From Paenibacillus aceti (lineage in GTDB: Bacteria > Bacillota > Bacilli > Paenibacillales > Paenibacillaceae), in assembly GCF_003614185.1 (NCBI RefSeq), contig NZ_KZ987724.1, positions 5,314,668 through 5,378,667 of the forward strand: a DNA stretch of 64,000 nucleotides, in the 5' to 3' direction. A program made the translations under genes and the position numbers. Position 1 is the stretch's first letter. Each line of letters opens with the position of its first letter. This document shows, piece by piece, positions 46,079 through 55,489 of this stretch. The notes under the pieces were generated by a model, which made no database searches, was not told the DNA's origin, and was given only the letters and a program-made list of their open reading frames with translations.

Positions 46079-46097
46079 TATAATGAAAGCGCTTGAA
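46079..46097 (+). promoter_or_regulatory. -10 box and cre-like site of the sugar ABC operon
   Basis: TATAAT at 46079-46084 is followed directly by TGAAAGCGCTTGAA (46084-46097), a near match to the CcpA cre consensus with a perfect AAGCGCTT core. The site covers the predicted start of transcription, a classic repression position. The -35 box is unclear. Confidence 0.6.
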
Positions 46098-46138
46098 AAT
46101 ATATGAGAAAGTTAGACAAGTTGAAGGAGGTAACAAAA

Positions 46139-47422
46139 ATGAAAAAACAGTGGTTCGCGGGGCTGTTGGTACTGATCATGCTTTTGTTGCAAGCGTGTTC
46201 AGACGGGAGCGGCTCGGGTGATTCTCCTGCAGCAGCAGATAAGGGGGGCGAGGGGGACAAAGTCACCATTACTTATGCAATGTGGGATAAAAACATGCAG
46301 CCCGCTTATGAGGAAATTATTCGGAAATTCCAAGATGCCAATCCGAATATTGAAGTCAAGTTGGAGCTTACGCCTTGGGAACAATATTGGGTGAAAATGG
46401 AGGCGGCAGCTACGGGCAGCGCTCTGCCCGATGTGTTCTGGATGAACGGTCCCAACTTTATGAAGTACGCGCTGAACGAGATGATTGCTCCAATTGGAAA
46501 TCGGGTAGCTGCGGATGGGATTGATTTGAATAATTACCCGAAAGCGTTAATTGACCTGTATACCTACAACGGACAGCCTTATGCATTGCCAGGATATTAC
46601 GATACTGTAGCGCTTTACTATAATAAGAAAATATTCGACGATGCTGGCTTGCCTTATCCCGACGATACTTGGGATTGGGCCAAGCATAAGGAGGTAGCCG
46701 CTTCATTGACGGATCCTTCTAAGGGGATTTACGGTTTCAGCGCGGAATTGTGGAACCAGGGCGCTTTCTATAATACGATCTTTCAAGCAGGCGGATATGT
46801 AATATCTCAAGACAAGAAATCGTCCGGATATGATAAACCTGAAGCGATCGCCGGACTTAAATTTTTGACCAATATGATCCAGGAGGGAATTTCCCCTACC
46901 TTTGCTCAGCTAAGTGAGACGCCGGGGCATACGCTGTTCGAATCGGGTAAAAGCGCTTTGTATTTCGGAGGCTCCTGGTATCAAGGGGCTCTGATGAAAG
47001 CGGAGGCGCTGAAAGGTAATATCGGCGTTACTCTGCTGCCGAAAGGGGAGAAGCGCGCTACGGTTATGCATGGCGTGGGCTATGCTTTATCCGCAAAAAC
47101 CAAGCATCCTGAAGAGGCCTGGAAATTCGTCAACTATTTGGGCTCCAGAGAAGCAGCAGAAATTCTAGGAGCTACGGGTACAACGATTCCAGCGTTTAAA
47201 GGCACGGAGGGCGCTTGGGTGGAGTCCAATCCCGAGTTGAACTTGCAAGTGTTCATAGATTCTACGGAGTACGGTGTGCCGTTCCCAGTATCCAAGCTGA
47301 CTTCCCAATGGCAGGAGAAAGAGACTGAAATATTGGGAAGAGCTTGGGAAGGATCGATGAGTATTGAAGATGCGGCTAAGCAGTTGGCCGAGGAGATGAA
47401 CAAAATTCTATCGATAGAATAA
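46139..47422 (+). CDS. Sugar ABC importer, solute-binding lipoprotein
   Basis: A 427-residue family 1 solute-binding lipoprotein with lipobox LQAC (Cys20). It fits the maltose/oligosaccharide-binding class by size and by the DKVTITYAMWDKN start and GGSWYQGALM hinge region. The ATG at 46139 follows AAGGAGG; the longer frame to 46103 lacks such a site. It is first in an operon with two permeases, behind a cre site, and likely under control of the divergent two-component system. Confidence 0.92.
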   Translation: MKKQWFAGLLVLIMLLLQACSDGSGSGDSPAAADKGGEGDKVTITYAMWDKNMQPAYEEIIRKFQDANPNIEVKLELTPWEQYWVKMEAAATGSALPDVFWMNGPNFMKYALNEMIAPIGNRVAADGIDLNNYPKALIDLYTYNGQPYALPGYYDTVALYYNKKIFDDAGLPYPDDTWDWAKHKEVAASLTDPSKGIYGFSAELWNQGAFYNTIFQAGGYVISQDKKSSGYDKPEAIAGLKFLTNMIQEGISPTFAQLSETPGHTLFESGKSALYFGGSWYQGALMKAEALKGNIGVTLLPKGEKRATVMHGVGYALSAKTKHPEEAWKFVNYLGSREAAEILGATGTTIPAFKGTEGAWVESNPELNLQVFIDSTEYGVPFPVSKLTSQWQEKETEILGRAWEGSMSIEDAAKQLAEEMNKILSIE

Positions 47423-47500
47423 TAATTGGCAAGGGCTCGCTGTCGGCTCTGTATCGATACGGGGCCGATTACTATCTTATTTCGAAGGAGAGGTTAAGGA

Positions 47501-48454
47501 ATGAACGCCGAGCATGCAAGCAGGAAGAGCACCGGTATAAGCGGCAATTCCCCCCGACCTCACAGGGGCTTAAGTACGTTCAAACGTCAAGATTATACGT
47601 GGGCTTACCTGATGATCGCACCGACAGTGATCGGTTTGCTGATTTTTTATGTGTGGCCTGTTTTTCAAACGATTTTTTTCAGTTTTACGGAGTGGGGCGA
47701 TTTTGGAAAATATCACTGGTCTGGTGTCGACAATTACAAGAATATGATTCAGGACAGGGAAGTTCTCATGGCATTCCGCAATACGTTTGTCTATACCCTG
47801 TTGGTCGTGCCTGTATCGATTGCGTTATCGACGATCATTGCGGTGATGCTTAATCAGAAAATCAAGGGGCAGTCGGTTTACCGCACGCTTTATTTTTTGC
47901 CTGTTGTAACGATGCCAGCGGCCATCGGTATGGTCTGGAAATGGTTATACAATACCGAGTATGGTCTAATTAATTATTTGCTCAGTTTGTTGTCTATCAA
48001 TAAAATAGCGTTCGTTACTGACGCGAATATAGCGCTCTATTCGATTATTGTTGTCGCAATCTGGAGCTCTCTTGGTACTAATATTGTCATTTTACTTTCT
48101 GGTCTTCAGGGGATATCCAGCTCATATTACGAGGCAGCGGAGATGGACGGAGCCGGCCCATTGGTGCGCTTTTTCTATATTACACTGCCGTTGTTGACGC
48201 CTACGTTGTTTTTTGTGACGATCATGGGATTGATCGCCGCATTTCAAGTGTTCGATTTACTATTCATAATAGTGCAAAATGCAAGCCCTTCCGTGCTGGA
48301 GAGCACCCAGAGCGTCGTGTATCTATTCTATAAGTATGCATTTGTGACGAATAATAAGGGTTATGCTGCCGCCATCGCTGTGACGATGTTCGTTGTCATT
48401 TTAATAATTACCTCGGTGCAAATGAAATTACAGAAAAAATGGGTTCACTATTAA
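47501..48454 (+). CDS. Sugar ABC importer permease, MalF-like
   Basis: A 317-residue membrane protein with six hydrophobic segments and the coupling-loop motif YEAAEMDGAGPLVRFFY. It forms half of the importer channel. A hydrophilic N-terminal extension of about 45 residues precedes the first membrane segment. No ATPase gene is present in the operon, which is normal for this class; a shared MsmX-type ATPase elsewhere is expected. Confidence 0.93.
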   Translation: MNAEHASRKSTGISGNSPRPHRGLSTFKRQDYTWAYLMIAPTVIGLLIFYVWPVFQTIFFSFTEWGDFGKYHWSGVDNYKNMIQDREVLMAFRNTFVYTLLVVPVSIALSTIIAVMLNQKIKGQSVYRTLYFLPVVTMPAAIGMVWKWLYNTEYGLINYLLSLLSINKIAFVTDANIALYSIIVVAIWSSLGTNIVILLSGLQGISSSYYEAAEMDGAGPLVRFFYITLPLLTPTLFFVTIMGLIAAFQVFDLLFIIVQNASPSVLESTQSVVYLFYKYAFVTNNKGYAAAIAVTMFVVILIITSVQMKLQKKWVHY

Positions 48455-48472
48455 CAAGGAGGGGGAAAGGGA

Positions 48473-49303
48473 ATGTTCGGACGAAACCGTATGCTTGGTC
48501 GGCTTGCCATTCACACCGTTCTATGTTTCGGAGCGCTACTAATGGTAGGACCTTTCATCTGGATGCTGCTTACATCGGTCAAGACGTTTAGCGAAGCGGC
48601 TCAAGTGCCCCCTGTCATCTTTCCGTCCCGGGTCATATGGGAAAATTACACGGAAGTTTTACGGGTGCTGCCCTTTGATAAATACTACTTCAATACCGCG
48701 ATCACTACGATCTCGCGAACCTTGGGGCAGGTAGTTTTATGTTCCATGGCTGCTTACGCCTTTGCGAGAATTGAATTTCCGGGAAGAAACTTGATCTTTA
48801 TGCTTTGTTTATCGGTGTTGATGGTTCCCGGTCAAATTTTCATTATTCCGCAATTTCTTATTATGAAGGATTTGGGCTGGCTGAACTCGCTTCAAGCTTT
48901 GATCGTTCCGGGTATCTTTAGCGCATTCGGTACGTTTCTGCTCAGGCAATTCTTCATGACTCTGCCCAAGGATGTGGAGGAAGCTGCGAAATTGGACGGC
49001 TGCAATCACTTCCACACTTATTGGCGCATCATGCTGCCGATGGTGAAGCCAGCACTTATTGCTTTAATAATTTTCACTGCGTTGGCTTCCTGGAACGAAT
49101 TGCTGTGGCCGCTGATCGTGAACACTTCGCCGGACAAGATGACATTGGCTGCCGGGATTGCGTCGTTGAAAGGACAATACACCACCGATTATCCAACGAT
49201 GATGGCAGGTACTTTAATGGCGACATTGCCGATGATTGTGATGTTCATTGTGCTGCAGAGGTACTTTATCGAAGGGATTGCCTTGACTGGGTCCAAAGGT
49301 TGA
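48473..49303 (+). CDS. Sugar ABC importer permease, MalG-like
   Basis: A 276-residue partner permease with six membrane segments and the EAA-loop EEAAKLDGCNHFHTYW. It starts 18 bases after the first permease, behind AAGGAGGGGGAAAGG. Together with the two preceding genes it makes a carbohydrate importer. A decayed enzyme-like sequence follows. Confidence 0.93.
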   Translation: MFGRNRMLGRLAIHTVLCFGALLMVGPFIWMLLTSVKTFSEAAQVPPVIFPSRVIWENYTEVLRVLPFDKYYFNTAITTISRTLGQVVLCSMAAYAFARIEFPGRNLIFMLCLSVLMVPGQIFIIPQFLIMKDLGWLNSLQALIVPGIFSAFGTFLLRQFFMTLPKDVEEAAKLDGCNHFHTYWRIMLPMVKPALIALIIFTALASWNELLWPLIVNTSPDKMTLAAGIASLKGQYTTDYPTMMAGTLMATLPMIVMFIVLQRYFIEGIALTGSKG

Positions 49304-49398
49304 TTCTAAATGAACCAGAGTGTGCCTTTAACCAAGGTTTCATCCATATTTCGGCCTGTTCTAGTAAATTCCTGCGATAATGCAAGCTGTTTCCATGG

Positions 49399-49530
49399 AT
49401 AGACCCGATTCCAGAGCTGCGTAGGTTTGTTGGGGCGAGTGTCTATGTGCATAGTGAGGCGACTTCGTATGTGTTCGTCCGTAATTTTACGGTGCGGTTG
49501 ACGGAGGCGCGTATTGCTGGGGAGAGGCCG
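49399..49530 (+). pseudogene. Possible remnant of a glycoside hydrolase C-terminus
   Basis: In frame from 49399 the sequence reads IDPIPELRRFVGASVYVHSE and then ATSYVFVRNFTVRLTEARI. This resembles the C-terminal beta-sandwich of GH42 beta-galactosidases. There is no start codon in frame, and a stop lies just upstream. It sits where such operons often carry their hydrolase. Judged by eye only. Confidence 0.3.
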
Positions 49531-49546
49531 TATCGGCCTTTTTTTT
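49525..49546 (+). terminator. Rho-independent terminator
   Basis: AGGCCG and CGGCCT around TAT, followed by seven T. It ends the ABC importer operon or the remnant gene after it. Confidence 0.85.
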
Positions 49547-49605
49547 ACGCGAGTATGTTCATTTTTTACTACATATCACAGATCACTTCCCTCTTTCAAC
49601 AAGAG

Positions 49606-49614
49606 TGGTATAAT
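49606..49614 (+). promoter_or_regulatory. Extended -10 promoter of the MATE gene
   Basis: TGGTATAAT is a perfect extended -10, about 70 bases before the MATE start. A small CTCTT/AAGAG hairpin lies just upstream. No good -35 was identified. Confidence 0.5.
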
Positions 49615-49684
49615 AGGACGGCATAGCTTTTTTTTCGAGGAATAGGGTAATTGGACAGAATAATGCCAAAGAAGTGATGATGCG

Positions 49685-51082
49685 ATGAGCAGTAATACAA
49701 TGGCTAATTTGAAGCGAAAATCGATATTTTTACTAAATAAATATTTCACCGGGGATTCCCTGGATTATAAACAAATTATAGCTATCATTATTCCGATCCT
49801 GGTTGACCAGGCTTTTATTATTTTGATGAGCTTATTGAATACTGCTATGGTCAGTTCGTCTGGGGTTGCAGCGGTCAGCGCCGTCAGCATGGTTGATTCG
49901 CTGAATATCTTCCTCATTAACGTGTTCGTGGCTGTAGCTACCGGCGGTACGGTGATCGTGGCGCAATATAAGGGGAGCGGGAATGACCAGATGGTCTCCA
50001 AATCCGCGGCTCAGGCGATTTCTGCGGTAGCGATTATATCTCTGTTTTTGAGCGCGCTTGTCATTATATTTCATATGCCGACCTTGAATCTGTTGTTCGG
50101 ACGAGCGGAAGCTGATGTGCTTCAGAATGCGAAGATCTACCTCATCGGCAGCTGTCTTTCTTATCCGTTCATTGCGATATTTCAAGCGGTGAACGGCGCG
50201 CTTCGCGGTGTGGCTGAGACCAAGGCTTGTCTGGGACTGTCGCTGATTATGAACGTCACCTTCCTGATCCTGAACGTACTGTTTATAACAGTATTGGATA
50301 TGGGAGTTATGGGACTGATTGTATCGATGCTGACGGCCCGGATCTTAGGTATGGTCGCTTCGCTGATCTATCTGTTGAAGTATAACCAGACCCTACGTTT
50401 TAAAATTAAAAATGCCCTGCGGCTCAACTTTTCCATCCTGAAGAAGATTATGTTCATCGGGATTCCGTTCGCTGCTGAGCAGATGTTCTTCAATGGTGGC
50501 AAGCTGTTGACGCAAACCTTCATCGTGCAATTGGGGACGCTGGCGATAACTGTGAACGCGATTGGCGGTTCCATCTCCTTGCTGTTCCAAATCGGCGCTA
50601 ATGCGCTAAGCATCGCTATTGTAACGGTAGTGGGCCAATGTATTGGGCGGAGAGATATTGCGGATGCCAGAAAATATGTCAAATCATTTCTCGGACTATC
50701 TACGGTATTTTTCATCATTAGCGATCTCATTCTACTGCCGCTGTTCCCGTTGATCGTCAGACTGTTCTCGCCACCTGCGGAGATCATACCGACGATCTTC
50801 CAGTTAACGCTGCTGATTGCGATCGCACAGCCTTTGTTCTGGTCGTTCAGCTTTATTACGCCATCGGCGCTGCGGGCTGCCGGAGATTCCAATTTCACCT
50901 CGATCTCCTCGCTGCTCTCCATGTGGCTGCTTCGTGTTGTATTGGGGTATTTTCTCGGAATCACCCTCGGATTTGGCATTATGGGCGTATGGATCGCTAT
51001 GGTTACTGAATGGGTGGTTCGGGGCTCAGTATTTATGTGGAGGTTCAAGGGCGAGAAGTGGTACAGTCGCAAGTTGATTTGA
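49685..51082 (+). CDS. MATE family multidrug/sodium exporter
   Basis: A 465-residue protein with twelve hydrophobic segments in two similar halves. The MATE pattern is recognisable in AVNGALRGVAETKACLGLS and the paired TPSALRAAGDSNFTS near the end of the second half. These exporters use Na+ or H+ gradients to expel cationic drugs or metabolites. The substrate is not predictable. A strong terminator follows at 51142. Confidence 0.92.
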   Translation: MSSNTMANLKRKSIFLLNKYFTGDSLDYKQIIAIIIPILVDQAFIILMSLLNTAMVSSSGVAAVSAVSMVDSLNIFLINVFVAVATGGTVIVAQYKGSGNDQMVSKSAAQAISAVAIISLFLSALVIIFHMPTLNLLFGRAEADVLQNAKIYLIGSCLSYPFIAIFQAVNGALRGVAETKACLGLSLIMNVTFLILNVLFITVLDMGVMGLIVSMLTARILGMVASLIYLLKYNQTLRFKIKNALRLNFSILKKIMFIGIPFAAEQMFFNGGKLLTQTFIVQLGTLAITVNAIGGSISLLFQIGANALSIAIVTVVGQCIGRRDIADARKYVKSFLGLSTVFFIISDLILLPLFPLIVRLFSPPAEIIPTIFQLTLLIAIAQPLFWSFSFITPSALRAAGDSNFTSISSLLSMWLLRVVLGYFLGITLGFGIMGVWIAMVTEWVVRGSVFMWRFKGEKWYSRKLI

Positions 51083-51141
51083 TTGGAACACTCGGCAAGG
51101 GTTCAGGTCATTCGGAATATTAAATTTGATCATTGTTAGCG

Positions 51142-51182
51142 AAATCGCTGATGCTCGGATTAAGAGCATCGGCGATTTTTTT
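51142..51182 (+). terminator. Rho-independent terminator
   Basis: AAATCGCTGATGCTC and GAGCATCGGCGATTT pair with one G-T wobble and are followed by a run of T. It ends the MATE gene. Confidence 0.88.
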
Positions 51183-51272
51183 GCTTTCTGAGGGTTGAAG
51201 CTCCAGCCACTGGAGGTTGTATGCTTGGTTCGAGTAAGCAGCACGAACAGTATACAAGGAGGTTTTAGGTTT

Positions 51273-52706
51273 ATGAGATCTATTGAAATGTTATCAACGA
51301 TCTTCAATGTTTTATTGCTCGGTTGGATCCTATTTGCGAGAAACAAGACACAGCGAGGACTGCTCATTGGATTTGGTGTTTCTGCTATTCTCGTACTGGC
51401 GCATGTGATCGTCGAAGGGATGCGTTGGCAGATGATTCCGGTCTATGCTTTGACTTTGCTCCCCATTCTGGTGTTGGCCTGCAGACGGTTATTCAAGCCA
51501 CTGAAAGAGAAGGATGGCACTAAGAAAAGATCCTGTATTCGCTGGATATCCACGATAGTTCTGGGCACTCTGTATTCAGCTATCGCCATCGCGCTACCAT
51601 TCCTGTTGCCGGTCTTTACTTTCGAGCAGCCAACAGGTCCGTACAAGGTTGGTACGGTTACTTATGATTGGAAGGATGAACAACGGGAAGAGACCTTTAC
51701 ATCAGATCCTGATGATAAACGTGAGTTGATGGTACAGATCTGGTACCCTGCCGATGCGCAAACGAAGGGCCGTACAGCCCCTTACATTTCAGACGCGGAT
51801 GTTTTTGCCGAGGGATACAGTACAATTTTGAATTTGCCGAAGGTTTTGTTCACAACGTTCGGCTATGTGAAGACATATGCCATCCAGTCTGCTGAGTTGT
51901 CTCAGGTGGAATCGACCTATCCTGTACTTCTGTTCTCCCATGGATTTAGTGGGCACAAGAATCAGAACACCTTCCAGGTCGAGCAGCTAGCCAGTCATGG
52001 TTATATCGTGGTCGGGATCGACCACACCTATAGCAGCACGGCATCTGTCTTTGCGGATGGGCGAGTGGCTCCTTATGTGCAGCAGGATTCGAACTCAGCC
52101 TCGTATCTGGATCAAGCTAATGCCGGATGGGTGGAAGATGCGAAGTTTGTGCTCGATCAAGTAGAGAGATTGGCGACCAATGATCCTGATAACCGTTTTA
52201 CAGGACGGATGGATCTGCAGAATGTGGGGATGTTCGGTCATTCCTTTGGTGGAGCGACGAGCATGCAGATGCTCATGGAGGATGAGAGGATCAAAGCGGC
52301 TATGAATCTAGATGGTGTCTTGTATGGCAAGCAGCGGATTCCGGCCGGAGGGTTGGAGAAGCCGTTCCTCATGATGAGTGCGGATGGATCATTGAATAGT
52401 GTGCAGCTGATACAAGAACTCGAACTCAGACAGATGATGGAAGGACTGCTTGCGCGGTATGAACATGTAGCCGAAGGCGGCAACTACTGGATGAAGCTCA
52501 ATCATATGACGCATATGGGTTTCACGGATTTATATCTGCTCTCACCGCTATATGAGCAGATGGATGGTGTGGATGTACGACACGCTCACCGCTTTATTAA
52601 CGCGTACTCCCTGGATTTTTTCAATCATTATTTGAAGCACCAGCCACTTCAGCTATTAGAGCAGAACATCGGCGAACATCCGGATTTCACGCTGCAAAAA
52701 GACTAA
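51273..52706 (+). CDS. Membrane-anchored alpha/beta hydrolase, PAF-acetylhydrolase-like
   Basis: A 477-residue protein. Three or four hydrophobic segments (residues 1-125) precede an alpha/beta hydrolase domain. The oxyanion-region motif LLFSHGFSGHK, VGIDHTYSS and the nucleophile elbow GHSFGGAT fit the platelet-activating-factor acetylhydrolase isoform II group. It would hydrolyse short acyl esters or lipids at the cell surface. The ATG at 51273 follows AGGAGG; the longer frame to 51195 starts inside the preceding terminator region. Confidence 0.83.
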   Translation: MRSIEMLSTIFNVLLLGWILFARNKTQRGLLIGFGVSAILVLAHVIVEGMRWQMIPVYALTLLPILVLACRRLFKPLKEKDGTKKRSCIRWISTIVLGTLYSAIAIALPFLLPVFTFEQPTGPYKVGTVTYDWKDEQREETFTSDPDDKRELMVQIWYPADAQTKGRTAPYISDADVFAEGYSTILNLPKVLFTTFGYVKTYAIQSAELSQVESTYPVLLFSHGFSGHKNQNTFQVEQLASHGYIVVGIDHTYSSTASVFADGRVAPYVQQDSNSASYLDQANAGWVEDAKFVLDQVERLATNDPDNRFTGRMDLQNVGMFGHSFGGATSMQMLMEDERIKAAMNLDGVLYGKQRIPAGGLEKPFLMMSADGSLNSVQLIQELELRQMMEGLLARYEHVAEGGNYWMKLNHMTHMGFTDLYLLSPLYEQMDGVDVRHAHRFINAYSLDFFNHYLKHQPLQLLEQNIGEHPDFTLQKD

Positions 52707-52777
52707 AGTCACATTAAACATTGGAATCGTTGAGGGCGCTTGGCCCTCGATGATCCGCGATGATTCGCATGGAGCGA

Positions 52778-53722
52778 TTATTTTTGCCGAAGCCGCCATT
52801 GGATGCCTTGATATAAAAGAAGGTTCCCTTTATACAGCTGGTGGTACTGTGGGCTGATGATGGCACATAATGTGTTGCACCGTTCCAGATGCTTGGTTTG
52901 GGTGCTCTCAAAATATTCGACAAAGTACCGAAAGAAGTCTTCATCAGGATCTAACGGATCGGAATTTGCATACAGTACGGCCATATCTTCCACAATGGAC
53001 TGAACCTCCTTGCTCCCCGCAGCGCATTTATTCTTCCATGCATGATTCAATCGCTCCTGAATATGCTTCAGCTTATTTCCCCAGGTGGCAGCATTATAGC
53101 GGGGCTGTTGTACAATTCGTGCGAAGAGCAGCTCGACCCGCTTGAGATCTGCTATAAATTGAGGATCGTTGAGGAGCTCCTGCAGTTCCTGCCAGGCGGC
53201 TGCCTGCTTGGCCGAAGTCTTGGGGTGATCGACGACGAACTTGTTAAAATAATATAAAAGAGGGTCCCTCCACTCGCTGAGGACGCCCTCGAATAAATGG
53301 GCCTCTTCCACTTTGGCCGTGATGAACTGTCTGCGCTTCTCAGCATTAACCTTACGCGCGTTCACCAAATCATGGATGTATCGCAGTGAATCGTCCCCAT
53401 GTGCCTCTGCTTGACGCAAGATGGCTATCATATTGGCAATCGTGTTCGCCTGTGTCTCTAAGGACTCGATCTGCCAGGCCAGTGCTTTCTCGACAGTTAA
53501 CTCGCCTGCCATCAACTGATAAATTTCATCAATGCCAAAATCCAAATAACGTAAGGTGGTAACGAGTTCTAACCGCCATATATCATCTGCCGAATACAGT
53601 CGATGCCCGCCTTCCGTATAGTCGGTAGGTTTGAGCAGCCCAATCTCGTCGTAGTAGCGAATCGTTTTGACGGTGGACCTGGTCATTTTAGCGACTTCAC
53701 CGATAGGATACTTCTTGTCCAA
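52778..53722 (-). CDS. MerR family transcriptional regulator
   Basis: About 314 residues. An N-terminal MerR winged HTH (YPIGEVAKMTRSTVKTIRYY, residues 4-23) and dimerisation helix are followed by a long effector region of unknown ligand, larger than in metal-sensing MerR proteins. I place the start at TTG 53722 behind GGGGGTGTC. An upstream ATG at 53764 would put a TATAAT (53745-53740) inside the gene. It is divergent from the membrane protein gene at 53849. Confidence 0.8.
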   Translation of the reverse strand: MDKKYPIGEVAKMTRSTVKTIRYYDEIGLLKPTDYTEGGHRLYSADDIWRLELVTTLRYLDFGIDEIYQLMAGELTVEKALAWQIESLETQANTIANMIAILRQAEAHGDDSLRYIHDLVNARKVNAEKRRQFITAKVEEAHLFEGVLSEWRDPLLYYFNKFVVDHPKTSAKQAAAWQELQELLNDPQFIADLKRVELLFARIVQQPRYNAATWGNKLKHIQERLNHAWKNKCAAGSKEVQSIVEDMAVLYANSDPLDPDEDFFRYFVEYFESTQTKHLERCNTLCAIISPQYHQLYKGNLLLYQGIQWRLRQK

Positions 53723-53848
53723 ATGATGACACCCCCTGTTTGCATTATACGACCTGCGCCCCATAACGGAGATGAGGCTATTCTGCTATGATATAATAAA
53801 TATACCTATATAAGGAAGCCTTCTATAGAGAGATAGGGAGAGGATCGG

Positions 53849-55447
53849 ATGAGGAGAAAAATTTCGCTGCTGTTTAATCTGGTGTTTTTTATTCCAGCCG
53901 TCATTTTAAGTATCATGGTGTGGAAGGATTATTCGGGCCAGCTTGAGGATCAGATTACTCGGGAGCTTTCAGCCGAACGGGAACTGTTCTTTCTGGACCA
54001 CGGCAATAAAGCGTTGGGGATTACACAAGCTGATGACAGCGGACTGAAGGGTGAACTTTACGACGTTAAAACAGAGAGGCTTATTAAAGAGATCCCTCTC
54101 TATTCCAATATACATAGCCAGGTTGTGGCAGCATATCAAAATGGCCGCTTGCTTCTGGTCACGAATAACGCCGAAGATCGGCTGATGATGAATATGATCG
54201 ATTCCGCAGGCACCGTACAGGAACTGGCACAAGGGCAACTGAATTTATCCGGATTCGTGGATAGCAATGTGTATTCATGGCGGGGCCGGGTCATCGTCTT
54301 CGGAACGGATAATAAAATGCCCTATATCGCCGAGGTGCAGCAGGGGAAACTGCACAAGGTTGATCTGAACGATAAGGAGTTGCTACCTTCCAGGCCCATA
54401 TCTATTTATCCGGTTCGTGAGAGCTTGGAGAGTGGTGCGGCTCTGCCCATGTTCCAGCTGTCACTGCATGATGGACGGACAGCCTATATCAGTGGAGTGC
54501 TGAACGATCAGGGTCTACCGTTGACCTATGTCCAAAAGAGTGAAGATGGCCCTTTCGATGTGGAAAAACGCGCAGCGCATCAATTTGCGGAACAGTATGG
54601 ACGGGATCAGAAGGAACTGCTTAAGGTGGACATTGAATACCCCCAACAAGCCCGGTATTATGATGCGGCAGCAGAGAAATGGGGCGCTGTACTGCCCACG
54701 CCAATGCCAGTATATCAGGCGAAGCTGTATCTGCTGAACGAGGAGGAGACCCTGATTGTCGGCTCCAATACGAAGGACGAGGCTGAGGGGCATGTGCTCG
54801 GATATCTGTACAACGAGAAGACGAAACAGTTCACGGATGTAGCGGCGATCGTGTCTCTACTTTCTTATGATCAGTTGGACGATCCCGATTTGTATTTCTA
54901 TAAGGATGCCGGGGAGGATGTGCTGTATTACTCCAATTCGGCCGCTCCTGCTGCATGGATGAATGTGCGCGAAGGGGGATTTGGACTTCTCTATCCCGAG
55001 AAGGTTACACAATGGCAGCTTAACCGGGCAGAATATCAGAAATCCTTCCAGACCTTCATGGCTTATTTCAAGCAAGGAAATGAGACGGTGGTTAATTGGG
55101 TAATCTGGATCATTATTCCCCTCCTCATGTTTGGGGTAGCTGTTACGTTGCCGCTGATCTTGAACAGGATTTATCAGCAGAAGCTCAAACGGGGGGTTAC
55201 GACCACAGGCACAATTATCCAAATGTCCGAGACAGGGACCTATATTAATAATCAGCCGTTAGTACGGTTTAGGGTACGTTTTCAGGATGAGGGACTGACG
55301 AAAGAGGTAGAGATCAAGAAAGTCCTCTCTCATTTGGATCAGGTACAGGTTGGGGATTTGGTGACGATCAGCTATGATCGCAGCAAGAACAAAGCTCTAT
55401 TCCTTAGCTGGTCAGATGATATACCGTCTGATACAGGGCGGAACTGA
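53849..55447 (+). CDS. Membrane protein with extracytoplasmic domain and C-terminal DUF3592-like domain
   Basis: A 532-residue protein I cannot name. One membrane segment lies near the N-terminus (8-25), followed by about 390 mostly beta-rich residues, a second membrane segment (about 420-442), and a C-terminal domain (450-530) resembling DUF3592: TTTGTIIQMSETGTYINNQP and VGDLVTISYDRSKNKALFLS. The large middle domain probably faces outward. It lies divergent to the MerR gene and may be its target. Confidence 0.65.
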   Translation: MRRKISLLFNLVFFIPAVILSIMVWKDYSGQLEDQITRELSAERELFFLDHGNKALGITQADDSGLKGELYDVKTERLIKEIPLYSNIHSQVVAAYQNGRLLLVTNNAEDRLMMNMIDSAGTVQELAQGQLNLSGFVDSNVYSWRGRVIVFGTDNKMPYIAEVQQGKLHKVDLNDKELLPSRPISIYPVRESLESGAALPMFQLSLHDGRTAYISGVLNDQGLPLTYVQKSEDGPFDVEKRAAHQFAEQYGRDQKELLKVDIEYPQQARYYDAAAEKWGAVLPTPMPVYQAKLYLLNEEETLIVGSNTKDEAEGHVLGYLYNEKTKQFTDVAAIVSLLSYDQLDDPDLYFYKDAGEDVLYYSNSAAPAAWMNVREGGFGLLYPEKVTQWQLNRAEYQKSFQTFMAYFKQGNETVVNWVIWIIIPLLMFGVAVTLPLILNRIYQQKLKRGVTTTGTIIQMSETGTYINNQPLVRFRVRFQDEGLTKEVEIKKVLSHLDQVQVGDLVTISYDRSKNKALFLSWSDDIPSDTGRN

Positions 55448-55489
55448 ACCGGGAGCCAGGTACGAGTCGATCATGAAGGAGAGATGAAG

